From an uncultured Eubacteriales bacterium (GTDB taxonomy: Bacteria > Bacillota > Clostridia > Christensenellales > CAG-917), in the NCBI GenBank assembly GCA_900553825.1, contig USEV01000008.1, positions 1 to 13,576 on the forward strand: a stretch of 13,576 nt of DNA, read 5' to 3'. The notes below the pieces were generated by a model. The model worked only from the letters and a program-made list of their open reading frames with translations. It was not told the DNA's origin and searched no databases. Below, piece after piece: positions 5,932-13,576 of this stretch (its first letter is position 1; each line of letters opens with the position of its first letter). A program made the translations under genes and the position numbers.

Positions 5932-7809
5932 GTGCGTGATTCGGTGACGGGCGTGAAAAACAGAGACGACAAAAAATCGGGCGGCGCGGCAAAATCCAAG
6001 GCCGTGCGCCGCACCTCCATAGGCGGGCAGGCGGTCATCGAGGGCGTCATGATGAAGAGCGCGACCTCGCTGGCAACGGCTGTCAGGACGGAAGCGGGGG
6101 AGATCACCCTCGAAACCAAGCGCCTCAAAGACCCCAAAAAACGCAATGTCATTCTCCGCCTTCCCTTCGTAAGGGGGGTGGTGAATCTCGTCACGCAGCT
6201 TTTCGAGGGCACGGGCATACTCATGCGTTCCGCCGAGGTCTTCGGAGACTATGCCGAGCCCACGAAGTTCGACAAGTGGGTCGCAAAGACTTTCAAGCTC
6301 AACCCCATGCACATTCTGACGGCGTTTTCGCTGGTGCTGGGGCTTGCGCTCGCCATAGGGCTCTTCGTCTTTTTGCCCAACTTCCTCACCGGTCTGATTT
6401 TCGAAATCCCCGGCACCTTCGACCATCCCGCGCTGTACAGCCTCTGCGAGGCGGCAATCATGCTCGCCATTTTCGTGGCGTACATCCTTTCCGTGACGCT
6501 CATGAAGGACATACGGCGCGTGTTCATGTACCACGGCGCGGAGCACAAGGTGATAAGCTGCTACGAGCACGGGCTCGACCTCACGGTGGAGAACGCGCGC
6601 ACCATGCCCACGGCGCACAGCCGTTGCGGAACGACTTTTCTGTTCTTCGTGGTGGCGGTCAGCATAGTGGTTTTCGCGCTCGTCAACTGGATGCTTGACG
6701 CACTGGGCTGGACGGTGTATTCGAGCGTGGTGAACGCGCTCGTGAGGCTCGGGGTGAAGCTGATTTTCCTGCCCGTTGTGGCGGGCATCTCCTACGAGCT
6801 GCTCAAATTCCTCGCAAAATCGGATTGCCTGCTCTTCAGGATTCTGCGCGCCCCCGGTATGATGCTCCAGAAGCTCACCACCCGCCAGCCCACCGACGAT
6901 ATGCTGGAGGTGAGCATAACCGCGTTCAAGACGGTCATGGAGATGGACGCCGACCCCACGATTCCCGAGCGGAAGTTCGAGTTTTCGGTGCCCATGGATT
7001 TTGCGCGCAAACGCCTGAAAGAGATTGCTCCCGACGCGGACGAAAGCGACATCGACTGGATTCTTGCCGAGGTCACGGGCGAAAAGCGCAGCGCGCTTGC
7101 GCTCATGAAGTCCGTGAGCAAGGAGCAGTTCGAGAACGCGAAGAAAGTCGCGGAAAAAATGGCGGACGGCGCGCCCTTGCAGTACGCGCTCGGCAACGCC
7201 GATTTTTACGGCATAAGGCTTGCCGTTTCCCCCGCCGTGCTCATTCCCCGTCCCGAGACGGAGGAGCTTGCGCAGAAGGCGGTCGGGGAAGTGCGCGCCC
7301 GCGGCGGCGCCAGGGTGCTGGACCTATGCACCGGAAGCGGCGCGATTGCAATCGCCGTTGCGAAATACGCTCCCGCCGATGTAACCGCGACGGACATCTC
7401 GGAAGCGGCGGCGGAAGTGGCTCGCGCAAACGCGCTCGGCGCGGGCGTGAGCGTGAGAGTGCTGACGGGGGATATGTTCGCTCCCGTGAGCGGCGAAAAA
7501 TTCGACATCATCGTGTCCAACCCGCCCTACATTCCGCGCGCGGAGCTTGCCGCGCTCGACAGGAGGGTGAAGGACTTTGAGCCCCTTTCCGCTCTCGACG
7601 GCGGCGAGGACGGGCTCGACTTCTACCGCACGATAGCGGCTCAGGCACGCGGTCATCTGAATGACGGCGGCGTCGTGCTCCTGGAGCTCGGCGCGGGTCA
7701 GGCGGACGCCGTAAGCGGGCTTTTTGCGGGGTTTGACACCGAGATAACAGAGGATATGCAGGGAGTGCGGAGGATACTTTCCGCGAGGATGAAGAATGAA
7801 GATAAGTGA
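5932..7809 (+). CDS. prmC: Fusion: DUF1385 membrane domain + release factor glutamine methyltransferase (PrmC)
   Basis: A 625-aa two-part protein. Residues about 28-345 are a DUF1385 (YqhQ-like) membrane domain: conserved [12 protein letters not shown] near the start, four or so hydrophobic segments (about 125-155, 165-188, 222-245, 260-285), and [14 protein letters not shown] between them. Residues about 355-625 are a near full-length PrmC: helical N-terminal domain, RPETEEL (440-446), the SAM-binding VLDLCTGSG (462-470) and the catalytic NPPY (530-533). PrmC uses SAM to methylate the Gln of the GGQ motif in release factors; DUF1385 has no known function. The two are often separate neighbours, so this is a gene fusion that would hold the methyltransferase at the membrane. 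The start is uncertain: GTG at 5932, 5944 or 5953 are all in frame, and GGTGA at 5943-5947 mildly favours 5953. The 3' end overlaps prfA by 14 nt. Confidence 0.9.
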   Translation: MRDSVTGVKNRDDKKSGGAAKSKAVRRTSIGGQAVIEGVMMKSATSLATAVRTEAGEITLETKRLKDPKKRNVILRLPFVRGVVNLVTQLFEGTGILMRSAEVFGDYAEPTKFDKWVAKTFKLNPMHILTAFSLVLGLALAIGLFVFLPNFLTGLIFEIPGTFDHPALYSLCEAAIMLAIFVAYILSVTLMKDIRRVFMYHGAEHKVISCYEHGLDLTVENARTMPTAHSRCGTTFLFFVVAVSIVVFALVNWMLDALGWTVYSSVVNALVRLGVKLIFLPVVAGISYELLKFLAKSDCLLFRILRAPGMMLQKLTTRQPTDDMLEVSITAFKTVMEMDADPTIPERKFEFSVPMDFARKRLKEIAPDADESDIDWILAEVTGEKRSALALMKSVSKEQFENAKKVAEKMADGAPLQYALGNADFYGIRLAVSPAVLIPRPETEELAQKAVGEVRARGGARVLDLCTGSGAIAIAVAKYAPADVTATDISEAAAEVARANALGAGVSVRVLTGDMFAPVSGEKFDIIVSNPPYIPRAELAALDRRVKDFEPLSALDGGEDGLDFYRTIAAQARGHLNDGGVVLLELGAGQADAVSGLFAGFDTEITEDMQGVRRILSARMKNEDK

Positions 7810-8881
7810 GGGTTTGACAGCGCGTCTTGACAAGACAAAGCTCCGCTACGAGGAACTCGGCGGGCTTTTGGCGCGTCCCGAAGTCATCTCCGACCAAAAC
7901 ACTTTCAGGGCGTATTCGAAGGAGCATTCCGAGCTCGAACCCGTGGTGGAGTGCTACGACAAGTATCTCGCCGACAAGCGGGCTTTCGACGAGTGCACCG
8001 CGCTTTCGGAGGGCGAGAGCGACCCCGAGATGAAGGAGCTTCTCAAAGAGGAGCTGGACGGACTGCGCGACGCGCTGGACGAGGATGCCTCCGCGCTCAA
8101 AATCGCGTTGCTTCCCCGCGACCCCAACGAGGACAACAATGTCATCATGGAAATCCGCGCGGGAGCGGGCGGCGACGAGGCGGCGCTTTTCGGCACGGAA
8201 CTCATGAAGATGTACCGCCATTACGCCGACCGCAGGCGCTGGAAGGTGGAGGAAATCAACATGAACTTCACCGAGCTCGGCGGCGCGAAGGAGCTCGTGT
8301 TCATGATAACGGGCAAGGGCGCGTGGGGGAGCCTCAAATTCGAGAGCGGCGTTCACCGCGTCCAACGCGTGCCGGAGACGGAGTCGCAGGGCAGAATCCA
8401 CACCTCGACGGTGACCGTCGCGGTGTTGCCCGAGGCTGAGGATGTCGAGGTCGAGATAAACGACGGCGACCTCAAGATCGACACCTACCGCAGCGGCGGC
8501 GCGGGCGGACAGCATGTCAACAAGACGGAGTCCGCAATCCGCATTACCCACCTGCCGACGGGCATTGTCGTGGAGTGCCAGGACGAGCGCAGCCAGATCA
8601 AGAACCGCGAAAAGGCGATGAAGGTGTTGCGTTCGAGGCTGTACGAGCACTACCAGGCGCAGGCGGACAAGGAATACAGCGAAACCCGCCGCGCTCAGAT
8701 AGGCACGGGCGACAGGAGCGAGCGCATCCGCACCTACAATTTCCCGCAAGGGAGGGTGACCGACCACCGCATAGGTCTGACGCTCTACACTCTGGACCGC
8801 TTCATGCTGGGCGAGATGGACGAGATGATTTCCGCGCTCAGAATAGCACTTCAGAACAAACTTCTCGAGAACATCGAGTGA
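7796..8881 (+). CDS. prfA: Peptide chain release factor 1
   Basis: A 361-aa class I release factor that reads UAA/UAG and triggers release of the finished protein. The GGQ motif is at residues 237-239 ([12 protein letters not shown]), and the stop-codon reading tripeptide is Pro-Glu-Thr at 193-195, the RF1 P-x-T form, not the SPF form of RF2. The stretch [17 protein letters not shown] and the segment [16 protein letters not shown] are typical RF1. Length is normal. The ATG at 7796 lies inside the end of the prmC frame, with GAGG (7785-7788) as ribosome site, so RF1 is translationally coupled to the enzyme that methylates it (on Gln239). No programmed frameshift is expected for RF1 and none is seen. 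Confidence 0.96.
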   Translation: MKISEGLTARLDKTKLRYEELGGLLARPEVISDQNTFRAYSKEHSELEPVVECYDKYLADKRAFDECTALSEGESDPEMKELLKEELDGLRDALDEDASALKIALLPRDPNEDNNVIMEIRAGAGGDEAALFGTELMKMYRHYADRRRWKVEEINMNFTELGGAKELVFMITGKGAWGSLKFESGVHRVQRVPETESQGRIHTSTVTVAVLPEAEDVEVEINDGDLKIDTYRSGGAGGQHVNKTESAIRITHLPTGIVVECQDERSQIKNREKAMKVLRSRLYEHYQAQADKEYSETRRAQIGTGDRSERIRTYNFPQGRVTDHRIGLTLYTLDRFMLGEMDEMISALRIALQNKLLENIE

Positions 8882-8892
8882 GGGGAGAGGAT

Positions 8893-10284
8893 ATGATAAT
8901 CCGTTACAACAAGAGTCGCAACCTGATAGAGGAACACGCCTACAAGCCCAATTTGCAGGATGTGCACGAGCCCAACCTCCACCGCAAGATATTCACTTAC
9001 GGCGAGATCCCCAAGACGGCTTTCAACATGCGCCATGTGCCCATGGAGTGCCCGCGCGACATCTTCATCACGGATACGACCTTCCGCGACGGTCAGCAGG
9101 CGTGCAAGCCCTTCGCGGTCAAGGACATCGTGGAGCTCTTCAAGATGTTGCACCGTCTGGGCGGTCCCAACGGGCTCGTCAGACAGAGCGAATTCTTCCT
9201 CTACAGCGAAAAGGACCGCGAGGCGGTGAGGAAGTGCATGGAGCTCGGCTACGAGTTCCCTGAGATAACCTCCTGGATTCGTGCCAGCGAAAAGGACTTC
9301 GAGCTGGTCAAGGAGTTCGGCATCAGGGAGACTGGCATACTCGTGAGCTGCTCGGACTACCACATCTTCAAAAAGATGAACCTCACCCGCGGCCAGGCGA
9401 TGGACAAGTATCTCTCCGTCGTCAAGATGGCGCTCGACCGCGGCATCGTCCCGCGCTGTCATTTCGAGGACATCACCCGCGCGGACTACTTCGGATTCGT
9501 GGTGCCGTTCGCAATCGAGCTCATGAAACTTTCGCGCGAGAGCGGCATACCCATCAAAATCCGCGCCTGCGACACCATGGGCTACGGCGTGACCTATCCC
9601 GGCACCTCGCTGCCGAGGAGCGTGCAGGGCATAATCTACGGCTTCCGTTACTACGCCGAGGTCCCGTCCGAACAGCTGGAATGGCACGGACACAACGACT
9701 TCTACAAGGCGGTCGTCAACTCCGCGACGGCATGGCTCTACGGGTGCTCGTCGGTGAACACGACTTTGCTCGGAATAGGCGAGCGCACGGGCAACACACC
9801 GCTCGAGGCGATGGCAATCGAATACGCCTCCCTGCGCGGCAACACGGGCGGAATGGACCTCTCCGTCATCACGGAGATTGCGGACTACTTCGAGCACGAG
9901 ATGGGCTTCGAGATTCCTCCGCGCACGCCGTTCGTGGGCAGAAACTTCAATGTCACCAAGGCGGGCATACATGCCGACGGGCTTTTGAAGGACCAGGAAA
10001 TCTACAACATTTTCGACACGGAAAAGATTCTTCACCGTCCCGCGAGGGTGTCGGTGGACAGCTTCAGCGGCGTTGCGGGCATAGCGTTCTGGCTGAACAG
10101 CTATTACTCCCTCTCCGGAGAGGAGCGGATTGACAAGCGCGACCCGCTTGTCGTCGCGATGAAGGCGCGTGTGGACGAGCAGTACGCCGCGGGCAGGACG
10201 ACCGTGATAAGCGACGACGAGCTCGACGCAATGGTCGCGGAGTTCGCCCCCGAGCTGCACGCCCGTCTTGCCGCTCGCGTATGA
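8893..10284 (+). CDS. HMGL-type synthase: 2-isopropylmalate / homocitrate / Re-citrate synthase family
   Basis: A 463-aa TIM-barrel enzyme that condenses acetyl-CoA with a 2-oxoacid. Visible motifs are DTTFRDGQQ (61-69) with the metal-binding Asp and neighbouring Arg, the metal-binding HGH in WHGHND (264-269), and GERTGN (296-301). It lacks the roughly 120-residue C-terminal leucine-feedback domain of ordinary LeuA, and it has a distinctive N-terminus (MIIRYNKSRNLIEEHAYKPN) that I associate with a clostridial subgroup annotated as isopropylmalate synthase. Re-citrate synthase of some strict anaerobes belongs to the same superfamily and has similar length, so the product could be isopropylmalate, homocitrate or (Re-face) citrate; sequence alone does not settle this. 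It starts 11 nt after prfA with AGGGGAGAGG (8881-8890) as ribosome site, so it is probably co-transcribed with prmC-prfA. Confidence 0.88.
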   Translation: MIIRYNKSRNLIEEHAYKPNLQDVHEPNLHRKIFTYGEIPKTAFNMRHVPMECPRDIFITDTTFRDGQQACKPFAVKDIVELFKMLHRLGGPNGLVRQSEFFLYSEKDREAVRKCMELGYEFPEITSWIRASEKDFELVKEFGIRETGILVSCSDYHIFKKMNLTRGQAMDKYLSVVKMALDRGIVPRCHFEDITRADYFGFVVPFAIELMKLSRESGIPIKIRACDTMGYGVTYPGTSLPRSVQGIIYGFRYYAEVPSEQLEWHGHNDFYKAVVNSATAWLYGCSSVNTTLLGIGERTGNTPLEAMAIEYASLRGNTGGMDLSVITEIADYFEHEMGFEIPPRTPFVGRNFNVTKAGIHADGLLKDQEIYNIFDTEKILHRPARVSVDSFSGVAGIAFWLNSYYSLSGEERIDKRDPLVVAMKARVDEQYAAGRTTVISDDELDAMVAEFAPELHARLAARV

Positions 10285-10312
10285 ACGAGCGCGCGCCCGC
10301 GCAAATTGGGGC

Positions 10313-10341
10313 TTGTAATTGTTCCGCTTTTTTTATAGAAT
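10313..10341 (+). promoter_or_regulatory. Possible promoter for the P-loop protein-thrC genes
   Basis: TTGTAA (10313-10318), a 17-bp spacer and TAGAAT (10336-10341) match 4/6 and 5/6 consensus bases. The region is clearly AT-richer than its surroundings. The start point would fall near 10347, leaving a leader of only about 10 nt that barely includes the ribosome site, which lowers confidence. Confidence 0.35.
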
Positions 10342-10357
10342 AGAAGCGGAGGTGACT

Positions 10358-10789
10358 ATGATAAAACTCATCACCGGTGCCAAGGGCACGGGCAAAACAA
10401 AAATCATCATCAACATGGCAAACGACAATGTCGAAAGTGCCAAAGGCGACATCGTGTTTCTGACCGACACCGACAGGTATATGTACTCTCTGCGCCATCA
10501 GATTCGCGTCATCAACACGGATGTCCTGAAACGCGCCGGCGAACCCGCAATCGACGAAAGGGAACTCATCGGCTTCATCCGCGGCATACTCGCGGGCAAC
10601 CACGACATAGAGAGCTTCTACATCGACGGCGCACACAGAATGCTGGGGCGTCCCGTCGCGGAACTCGAGGACTTCTACACCGACATCTACGACATAGCCA
10701 AGTACACGGAAACGAGGTTCATTCTCACCGTCAGCGAGAACGAGGAGAATTTCCCGGAATTCCTCAAAAAGTATCAAGGAGAGATATGA
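10358..10789 (+). CDS. Small P-loop ATP/GTP-binding protein of unknown function
   Basis: A 143-aa soluble protein with a Walker A loop GAKGTGKT (7-14) right after the first strand (MIKLIT), and a possible Walker B strand ESFYIDG with Asp90. It resembles short clostridial proteins usually labelled only ATP-binding protein, which share the late motif T-V-S-x-x-E-E-x-x-P (here 129-138 region). Helicase, ABC signature or GTPase motifs are absent, and it is too short for PilT or AAA+ enzymes. The ATG at 10358 has an excellent ribosome site, GGAGGTGA (10348-10355). Its stop overlaps the thrC start as ATGA, so it is translationally coupled to threonine synthase. No function can be assigned. Confidence 0.85.
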   Translation: MIKLITGAKGTGKTKIIINMANDNVESAKGDIVFLTDTDRYMYSLRHQIRVINTDVLKRAGEPAIDERELIGFIRGILAGNHDIESFYIDGAHRMLGRPVAELEDFYTDIYDIAKYTETRFILTVSENEENFPEFLKKYQGEI

Positions 10790-12282
10790 AATATCTTAGC
10801 ACGCGCGACCGCTCGCGGAAATTCACCGCCGCGGAAGCTATCGTTAAAGGCATATCGGACGACGGCGGACTCATTGTTCCGTCGTCTTTCCCGATTCTGG
10901 ACAGGACGCAGTTCGAAAAACTCTGCGAGATGGACTATCCCGAAAGGGCGGCGTACATACTCTCGCTTTATCTCGAGGAGTTCTCGTACGACGAGCTCCT
11001 GGACTACGCCCGCAAGGCGTATTCCCGTTTCGACGGCGACGACCCGTGCCCCCTCGTGAAAGTCGAGGACGGCGTGTATATGCTCGAGCTGTGGCACGGC
11101 CCGACCTACGCCTTCAAGGACATGGCGCTCACCCTGTTGCCCTACCTCATGGTGGCGTCCAAGAACAAGCTCGGCGACACCAGCCGCACCCTCATCCTCG
11201 TCGCGACGAGCGGCGACACGGGCAAGGCGGCACTCGAGGGTTTCCGCGATGTCGAGGGCACCGAAATCGTGGTGTTTTACCCCGTCGACGGCGTGAGCGC
11301 GATGCAGAAAAAACAGATGATGACCCAGCACGGCGGCAATGTCCATGTCGCGGCAATCCGGGGCAACTTCGACGACGCGCAGACGGCGGTCAAACGCGTG
11401 TTCACCGACCCGGAAGTCATCGAAACCCTCAAAAAACGCGGCATAGAGATGTCGTCGGCAAACTCAATCAACTGGGGCAGGCTGGCACCGCAGATTGCCT
11501 ACTATGTGTCCGCCTACTGCGATCTCGTCACCAGCGGCGAAATCGCCATGGGCGACAAGGTGAACTATGTCGTGCCCACGGGCAACTTCGGCAACATTCT
11601 CGCGGGCTACTATGCCGCGCGCATGGGAGTGCCCGTCGGCAAACTCATCGTGGCGTCCAACGCGAACAACATCCTGACGGACTTCTTTGCGACGGGCAGG
11701 TACGATGTCAACCGCAGGTTCTACAAGACGATGTCCCCCTCCATGGACATACTCGTGTCCTCCAACCTCGAGAGGCTGATCTTCGAAGTCACCGGGCGCG
11801 ACAGCGAAAAGATAAAGAAGATTTATTCCGACCTCAAGGAGAAGGGCAGCTTCGAAATCGACCTCGCCGACGCGGACTTCGGTCTGTTCGAGGCGGGCTG
11901 GGCGGACGAGGACGAGACCAGGGAGGCGATGGCGACATTCTTCGACCTGGACGACTATGTCCTCGACCCGCACACCGCAGTCGCGGTGAGCGTGTTCAAC
12001 GATTATTCCACCGAGACGGGCGACGAGACCCCCACGGTCATCGTGTCCACGGCAAGCCCCTACAAGTTCGCCTGCGATGTGTTCAACGCAATCGCCGACG
12101 CCAAGGAGACCGACCCCGACAAAGCGGTGATGAAACTTCACGCTTTCACCGCCGCGGAATGCCCGGACGGCATCCTCGCGTTGAACTCGCTTCCGCTCAG
12201 GCACAAGACGGTCATCGACCGCGACAAAGTGAAGGAGGCGGTGTACGCCTTCGTGCTCGGAGACGCGGACGCAAAGGGCTGA
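10786..12282 (+). CDS. thrC: Threonine synthase (long form)
   Basis: A 498-aa PLP enzyme that converts O-phosphohomoserine to threonine, the last step of threonine synthesis. Recognisable features are an N-terminal start like the E. coli/yeast type (MKYLSTRD, then SDDGGLIVP at 24-32), the PLP lysine Lys111 in ELWHGPTYAFKDMAL, the SGDTG loop at 142-146, and GNFGNILAGYYA further on. The length fits the longer fungal/enterobacterial class, not the roughly 350-aa Bacillus form. Its ATG overlaps the stop of the upstream P-loop gene, with AAGGAGA (10777-10783) as ribosome site. No homoserine kinase or dehydrogenase gene lies in the window, and no threonine attenuator was found ahead of it. Confidence 0.95.
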   Translation: MKYLSTRDRSRKFTAAEAIVKGISDDGGLIVPSSFPILDRTQFEKLCEMDYPERAAYILSLYLEEFSYDELLDYARKAYSRFDGDDPCPLVKVEDGVYMLELWHGPTYAFKDMALTLLPYLMVASKNKLGDTSRTLILVATSGDTGKAALEGFRDVEGTEIVVFYPVDGVSAMQKKQMMTQHGGNVHVAAIRGNFDDAQTAVKRVFTDPEVIETLKKRGIEMSSANSINWGRLAPQIAYYVSAYCDLVTSGEIAMGDKVNYVVPTGNFGNILAGYYAARMGVPVGKLIVASNANNILTDFFATGRYDVNRRFYKTMSPSMDILVSSNLERLIFEVTGRDSEKIKKIYSDLKEKGSFEIDLADADFGLFEAGWADEDETREAMATFFDLDDYVLDPHTAVAVSVFNDYSTETGDETPTVIVSTASPYKFACDVFNAIADAKETDPDKAVMKLHAFTAAECPDGILALNSLPLRHKTVIDRDKVKEAVYAFVLGDADAKG

Positions 12283-12330
12283 AAAGCCGCGTCGCGCGTA
12301 AAAACAAATTGGCAAGAAAAAGGTGTTTAT

Positions 12331-13371
12331 ATGTCTGAAATGAACAATGAAGTGCGGAATGTGCCCAAAAAAGTGGTGTTGAGCGGGATTCAGCCCACGG
12401 GCACGATTACGCTGGGAAATTATCTCGGCGCGGTCAAGAACTGGGGCAAAATGCAGGAGGAGTTCAACTCGATTTTCTTCATCGCCGACCTGCACGCCCT
12501 CACCGTGAGGAGAGAGCCCGCGGAGCTTCGCCAGGCGTGCATGAGCTTTTTCGCACAGCTCCTCGCGTGCGGCATCGACCCCGAAAAATCCGTGCTTTAC
12601 TTCCAGTCGCATGTCAAGGAACACACCGAGCTGCAATGGATTCTCAACTGCAACACCTATGTCGGCGAGGCGTCCCGCATGACCCAGTTCAAGGACAAGA
12701 GCGCCAGGCACGCCGACAACATCAACATGGGGCTCATGGACTATCCCGTGCTCATGGCGGCGGACATTCTGTTGTTCCGCTCCGACTTCGTGCCCGTGGG
12801 CATAGACCAGAAACAGCACCTTGAGCTCACGCGCGACATCGCAATCCGTTTCAACAACCGTTACGGCGACACCTTCGTGGTGCCCGAGCCTTATATCCCC
12901 GAGACGGGCGCGAAAATCTGCTCCCTGCAGGACCCCTCCGCAAAGATGTCCAAGTCCGACCCCGACGAAAATTCCAGGGTGTCCGTCATCGAGGACGAGG
13001 CGTCAATAATGCGCAAGTTCAAGCGCGCCGTCACCGACAGCGGCAACGAAATCGTCGCCCGCGAGGACAAGCCCGGCATAAGCAATCTGCTCACCATCTA
13101 TGCGGCAATCGAGGGCAAGACCGTCGCCGCCGCCGAAAAGGAGTTCGCAGGTTGCGGTTACGGCACTTTCAAGGTGGCGGTCGGCGAGGCGGTCGCGGCG
13201 GCGTTCAAGCCCATAAGGGAAGCCTACACCCGTTACCTTTCGGACAAGGCGTACATCGCCGAGGTCGCGGCGGCGGGCGCGGAAAGGGCATCGAGGATAG
13301 GCGCGCGCACCCTCGCAAAGGTCAGGCGCAAGGTCGGGCTCGTGTCCTTCGAGGACAGGAAGACCCACTGA
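12331..13371 (+). CDS. trpS: Tryptophan--tRNA ligase
   Basis: A 346-aa class I aminoacyl-tRNA synthetase that charges tRNA-Trp using ATP. The HIGH-type motif appears as TLGN (27-30) after SGIQPTG, and KMSKS is intact at 205-209 (AKMSKSDPDE). Other family marks are FFIADLHALT, NINMGLMDYPVLMAADILLF and VGIDQKQHLELTRDIA. Length is slightly above the usual 330, from a short N-terminal extension (MSEMNNEVRN). The ATG at 12331 has AAGGTG upstream; ATG 12340 is an alternative. Only 48 nt separate it from thrC, too short for a T-box leader, so it is probably co-transcribed and not controlled by tRNA-Trp sensing. Confidence 0.97.
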   Translation: MSEMNNEVRNVPKKVVLSGIQPTGTITLGNYLGAVKNWGKMQEEFNSIFFIADLHALTVRREPAELRQACMSFFAQLLACGIDPEKSVLYFQSHVKEHTELQWILNCNTYVGEASRMTQFKDKSARHADNINMGLMDYPVLMAADILLFRSDFVPVGIDQKQHLELTRDIAIRFNNRYGDTFVVPEPYIPETGAKICSLQDPSAKMSKSDPDENSRVSVIEDEASIMRKFKRAVTDSGNEIVAREDKPGISNLLTIYAAIEGKTVAAAEKEFAGCGYGTFKVAVGEAVAAAFKPIREAYTRYLSDKAYIAEVAAAGAERASRIGARTLAKVRRKVGLVSFEDRKTH

Positions 13372-13380
13372 CGGCACAAG

Positions 13381-13415
13381 CCCGCAAATTCAGGAAAGGT
13401 TAACCTTGTTGCGGG
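13381..13415. promoter_or_regulatory. Nested inverted repeats between trpS and the last gene
   Basis: CCCGCAA (13381-13387) and TTGCGGG (13409-13415) are perfect inverted repeats enclosing a 12-bp palindrome AAGGTTAACCTT (13396-13407). No T run follows, so a standard terminator is unlikely. It may be a trpS 3' end stem or a protein-binding dyad for the downstream gene. Confidence 0.4.
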
Positions 13416-13434
13416 AAAATCGGAGCAGAAAGAG

Positions 13435-13535
13435 ATGTTCGGTTATGTCATCCCCGACAAAAACAATATGTACATCAAGGACTTCAATGTCTTTCAGGCG
13501 TACTATTGCGGGCTTTGCAAGGCACTGGGCAGGAG
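13435..13535 (+). CDS. DUF5685-family protein, N-terminal fragment (cut off by contig end)
   Basis: Only the first 33 codons are genuine. They begin MFGYVIPDK, continue with an acidic/aromatic stretch (KDFNVFQAYY) and a Cys-Gly-Leu-Cys motif (25-28), then KALGR. This start is characteristic of a clostridial family known as DUF5685, whose function is not established; the CxxC suggests metal binding. GGAG (13422-13425) nine bases upstream supports the ATG. The frame stays open beyond 13535 only because it reads into adapter sequence; any predicted protein ending in LLYTSDAADDKA is partly artefact. Confidence 0.75.
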
Positions 13536-13576
13536 CTGTCTCTTATACACATCTGACGCTGCCGACGATAAGGCTC
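13536..13576. other. Illumina Nextera adapter and index (sequencing artefact)
   Basis: CTGTCTCTTATACACATCT (13536-13554) is the Nextera transposon mosaic end. It is followed by GACGCTGCCGACGA (13555-13568), which together give the exact reverse complement of the Read 1 transposase adapter. The last eight bases, TAAGGCTC, sit where the i5 index would be; the reverse complement GAGCCTTA matches, as I recall, Nextera XT index S521. These 41 bases are not genomic. Confidence 0.98.

Noticed and set aside
12268..12293. Stem with a GAAA loop across the thrC stop codon, considered as a terminator
   Set aside because: It has a 4-nt bulge and is followed by A-rich, not T-rich, sequence, so termination is unlikely.
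12283..12330. Possible T-box leader ahead of trpS
   Set aside because: The gap is 48 nt, far too short, and no T-box sequence or terminator is present.

Overview
The window looks like one end of a contig from a GC-rich, uncultured anaerobic Firmicutes (Clostridia) genome. This rests on gene content and order, not on any search: rpmE, a DUF1385 gene, prmC and prfA occur in a row; there is a TM1266-type [FeFe]-hydrogenase system regulator; lipoproteins carry Gram-positive style lipoboxes; and the last gene starts like the clostridial DUF5685 family. All supported genes are on the + strand. No rRNA, tRNA, CRISPR array or mobile element was seen. The 3' end of the contig is sequencing adapter, not genome.

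Layout. (1) Bases 1-2326 hold the end of an FtsX-like ABC permease, overlapping the start of a 603-aa lipoprotein of unknown function. (2) Bases 2379-2772 hold a near-consensus promoter, then a leader with mutually exclusive terminator and antiterminator pairings, then the 82-aa hydrogenase-system regulator. (3) Bases 2948-5531 hold an ABC importer operon (substrate-binding lipoprotein, permease, ATPase) of the NMT1/SsuA/ThiY type. Its binding protein appears to be circularly permuted: the usual C-terminal half comes first and the usual N-terminal half second. (4) Bases 5556-5907 hold a perfect-consensus promoter, a structured leader, rpmE (ribosomal protein L31) and a strong intrinsic terminator.

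(5) Bases 5932-10284 hold a DUF1385-PrmC fusion, its presumed substrate prfA (release factor 1), and a synthase of the isopropylmalate/homocitrate/Re-citrate synthase family, closely packed. (6) Bases 10358-13371 hold a small P-loop protein translationally coupled to threonine synthase (thrC), then tryptophanyl-tRNA synthetase (trpS). (7) From 13435 a DUF5685-type gene begins, but after 33 codons it runs into 41 bases of Illumina Nextera adapter plus index.

The genes cover translation (L31, RF1 and its methyltransferase, TrpRS), amino-acid or central carbon metabolism (HMGL-type synthase, ThrC), nutrient import and a hydrogenase-linked regulator. The main points for follow-up are the permuted binding protein, the attenuator-like leader of the TM1266-type gene, the rpmE leader whose hairpin loop complements its own ribosome binding site, the membrane protein-PrmC fusion, and the adapter contamination, which creates a false protein C-terminus. 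No gap between genes exceeds 200 bases.
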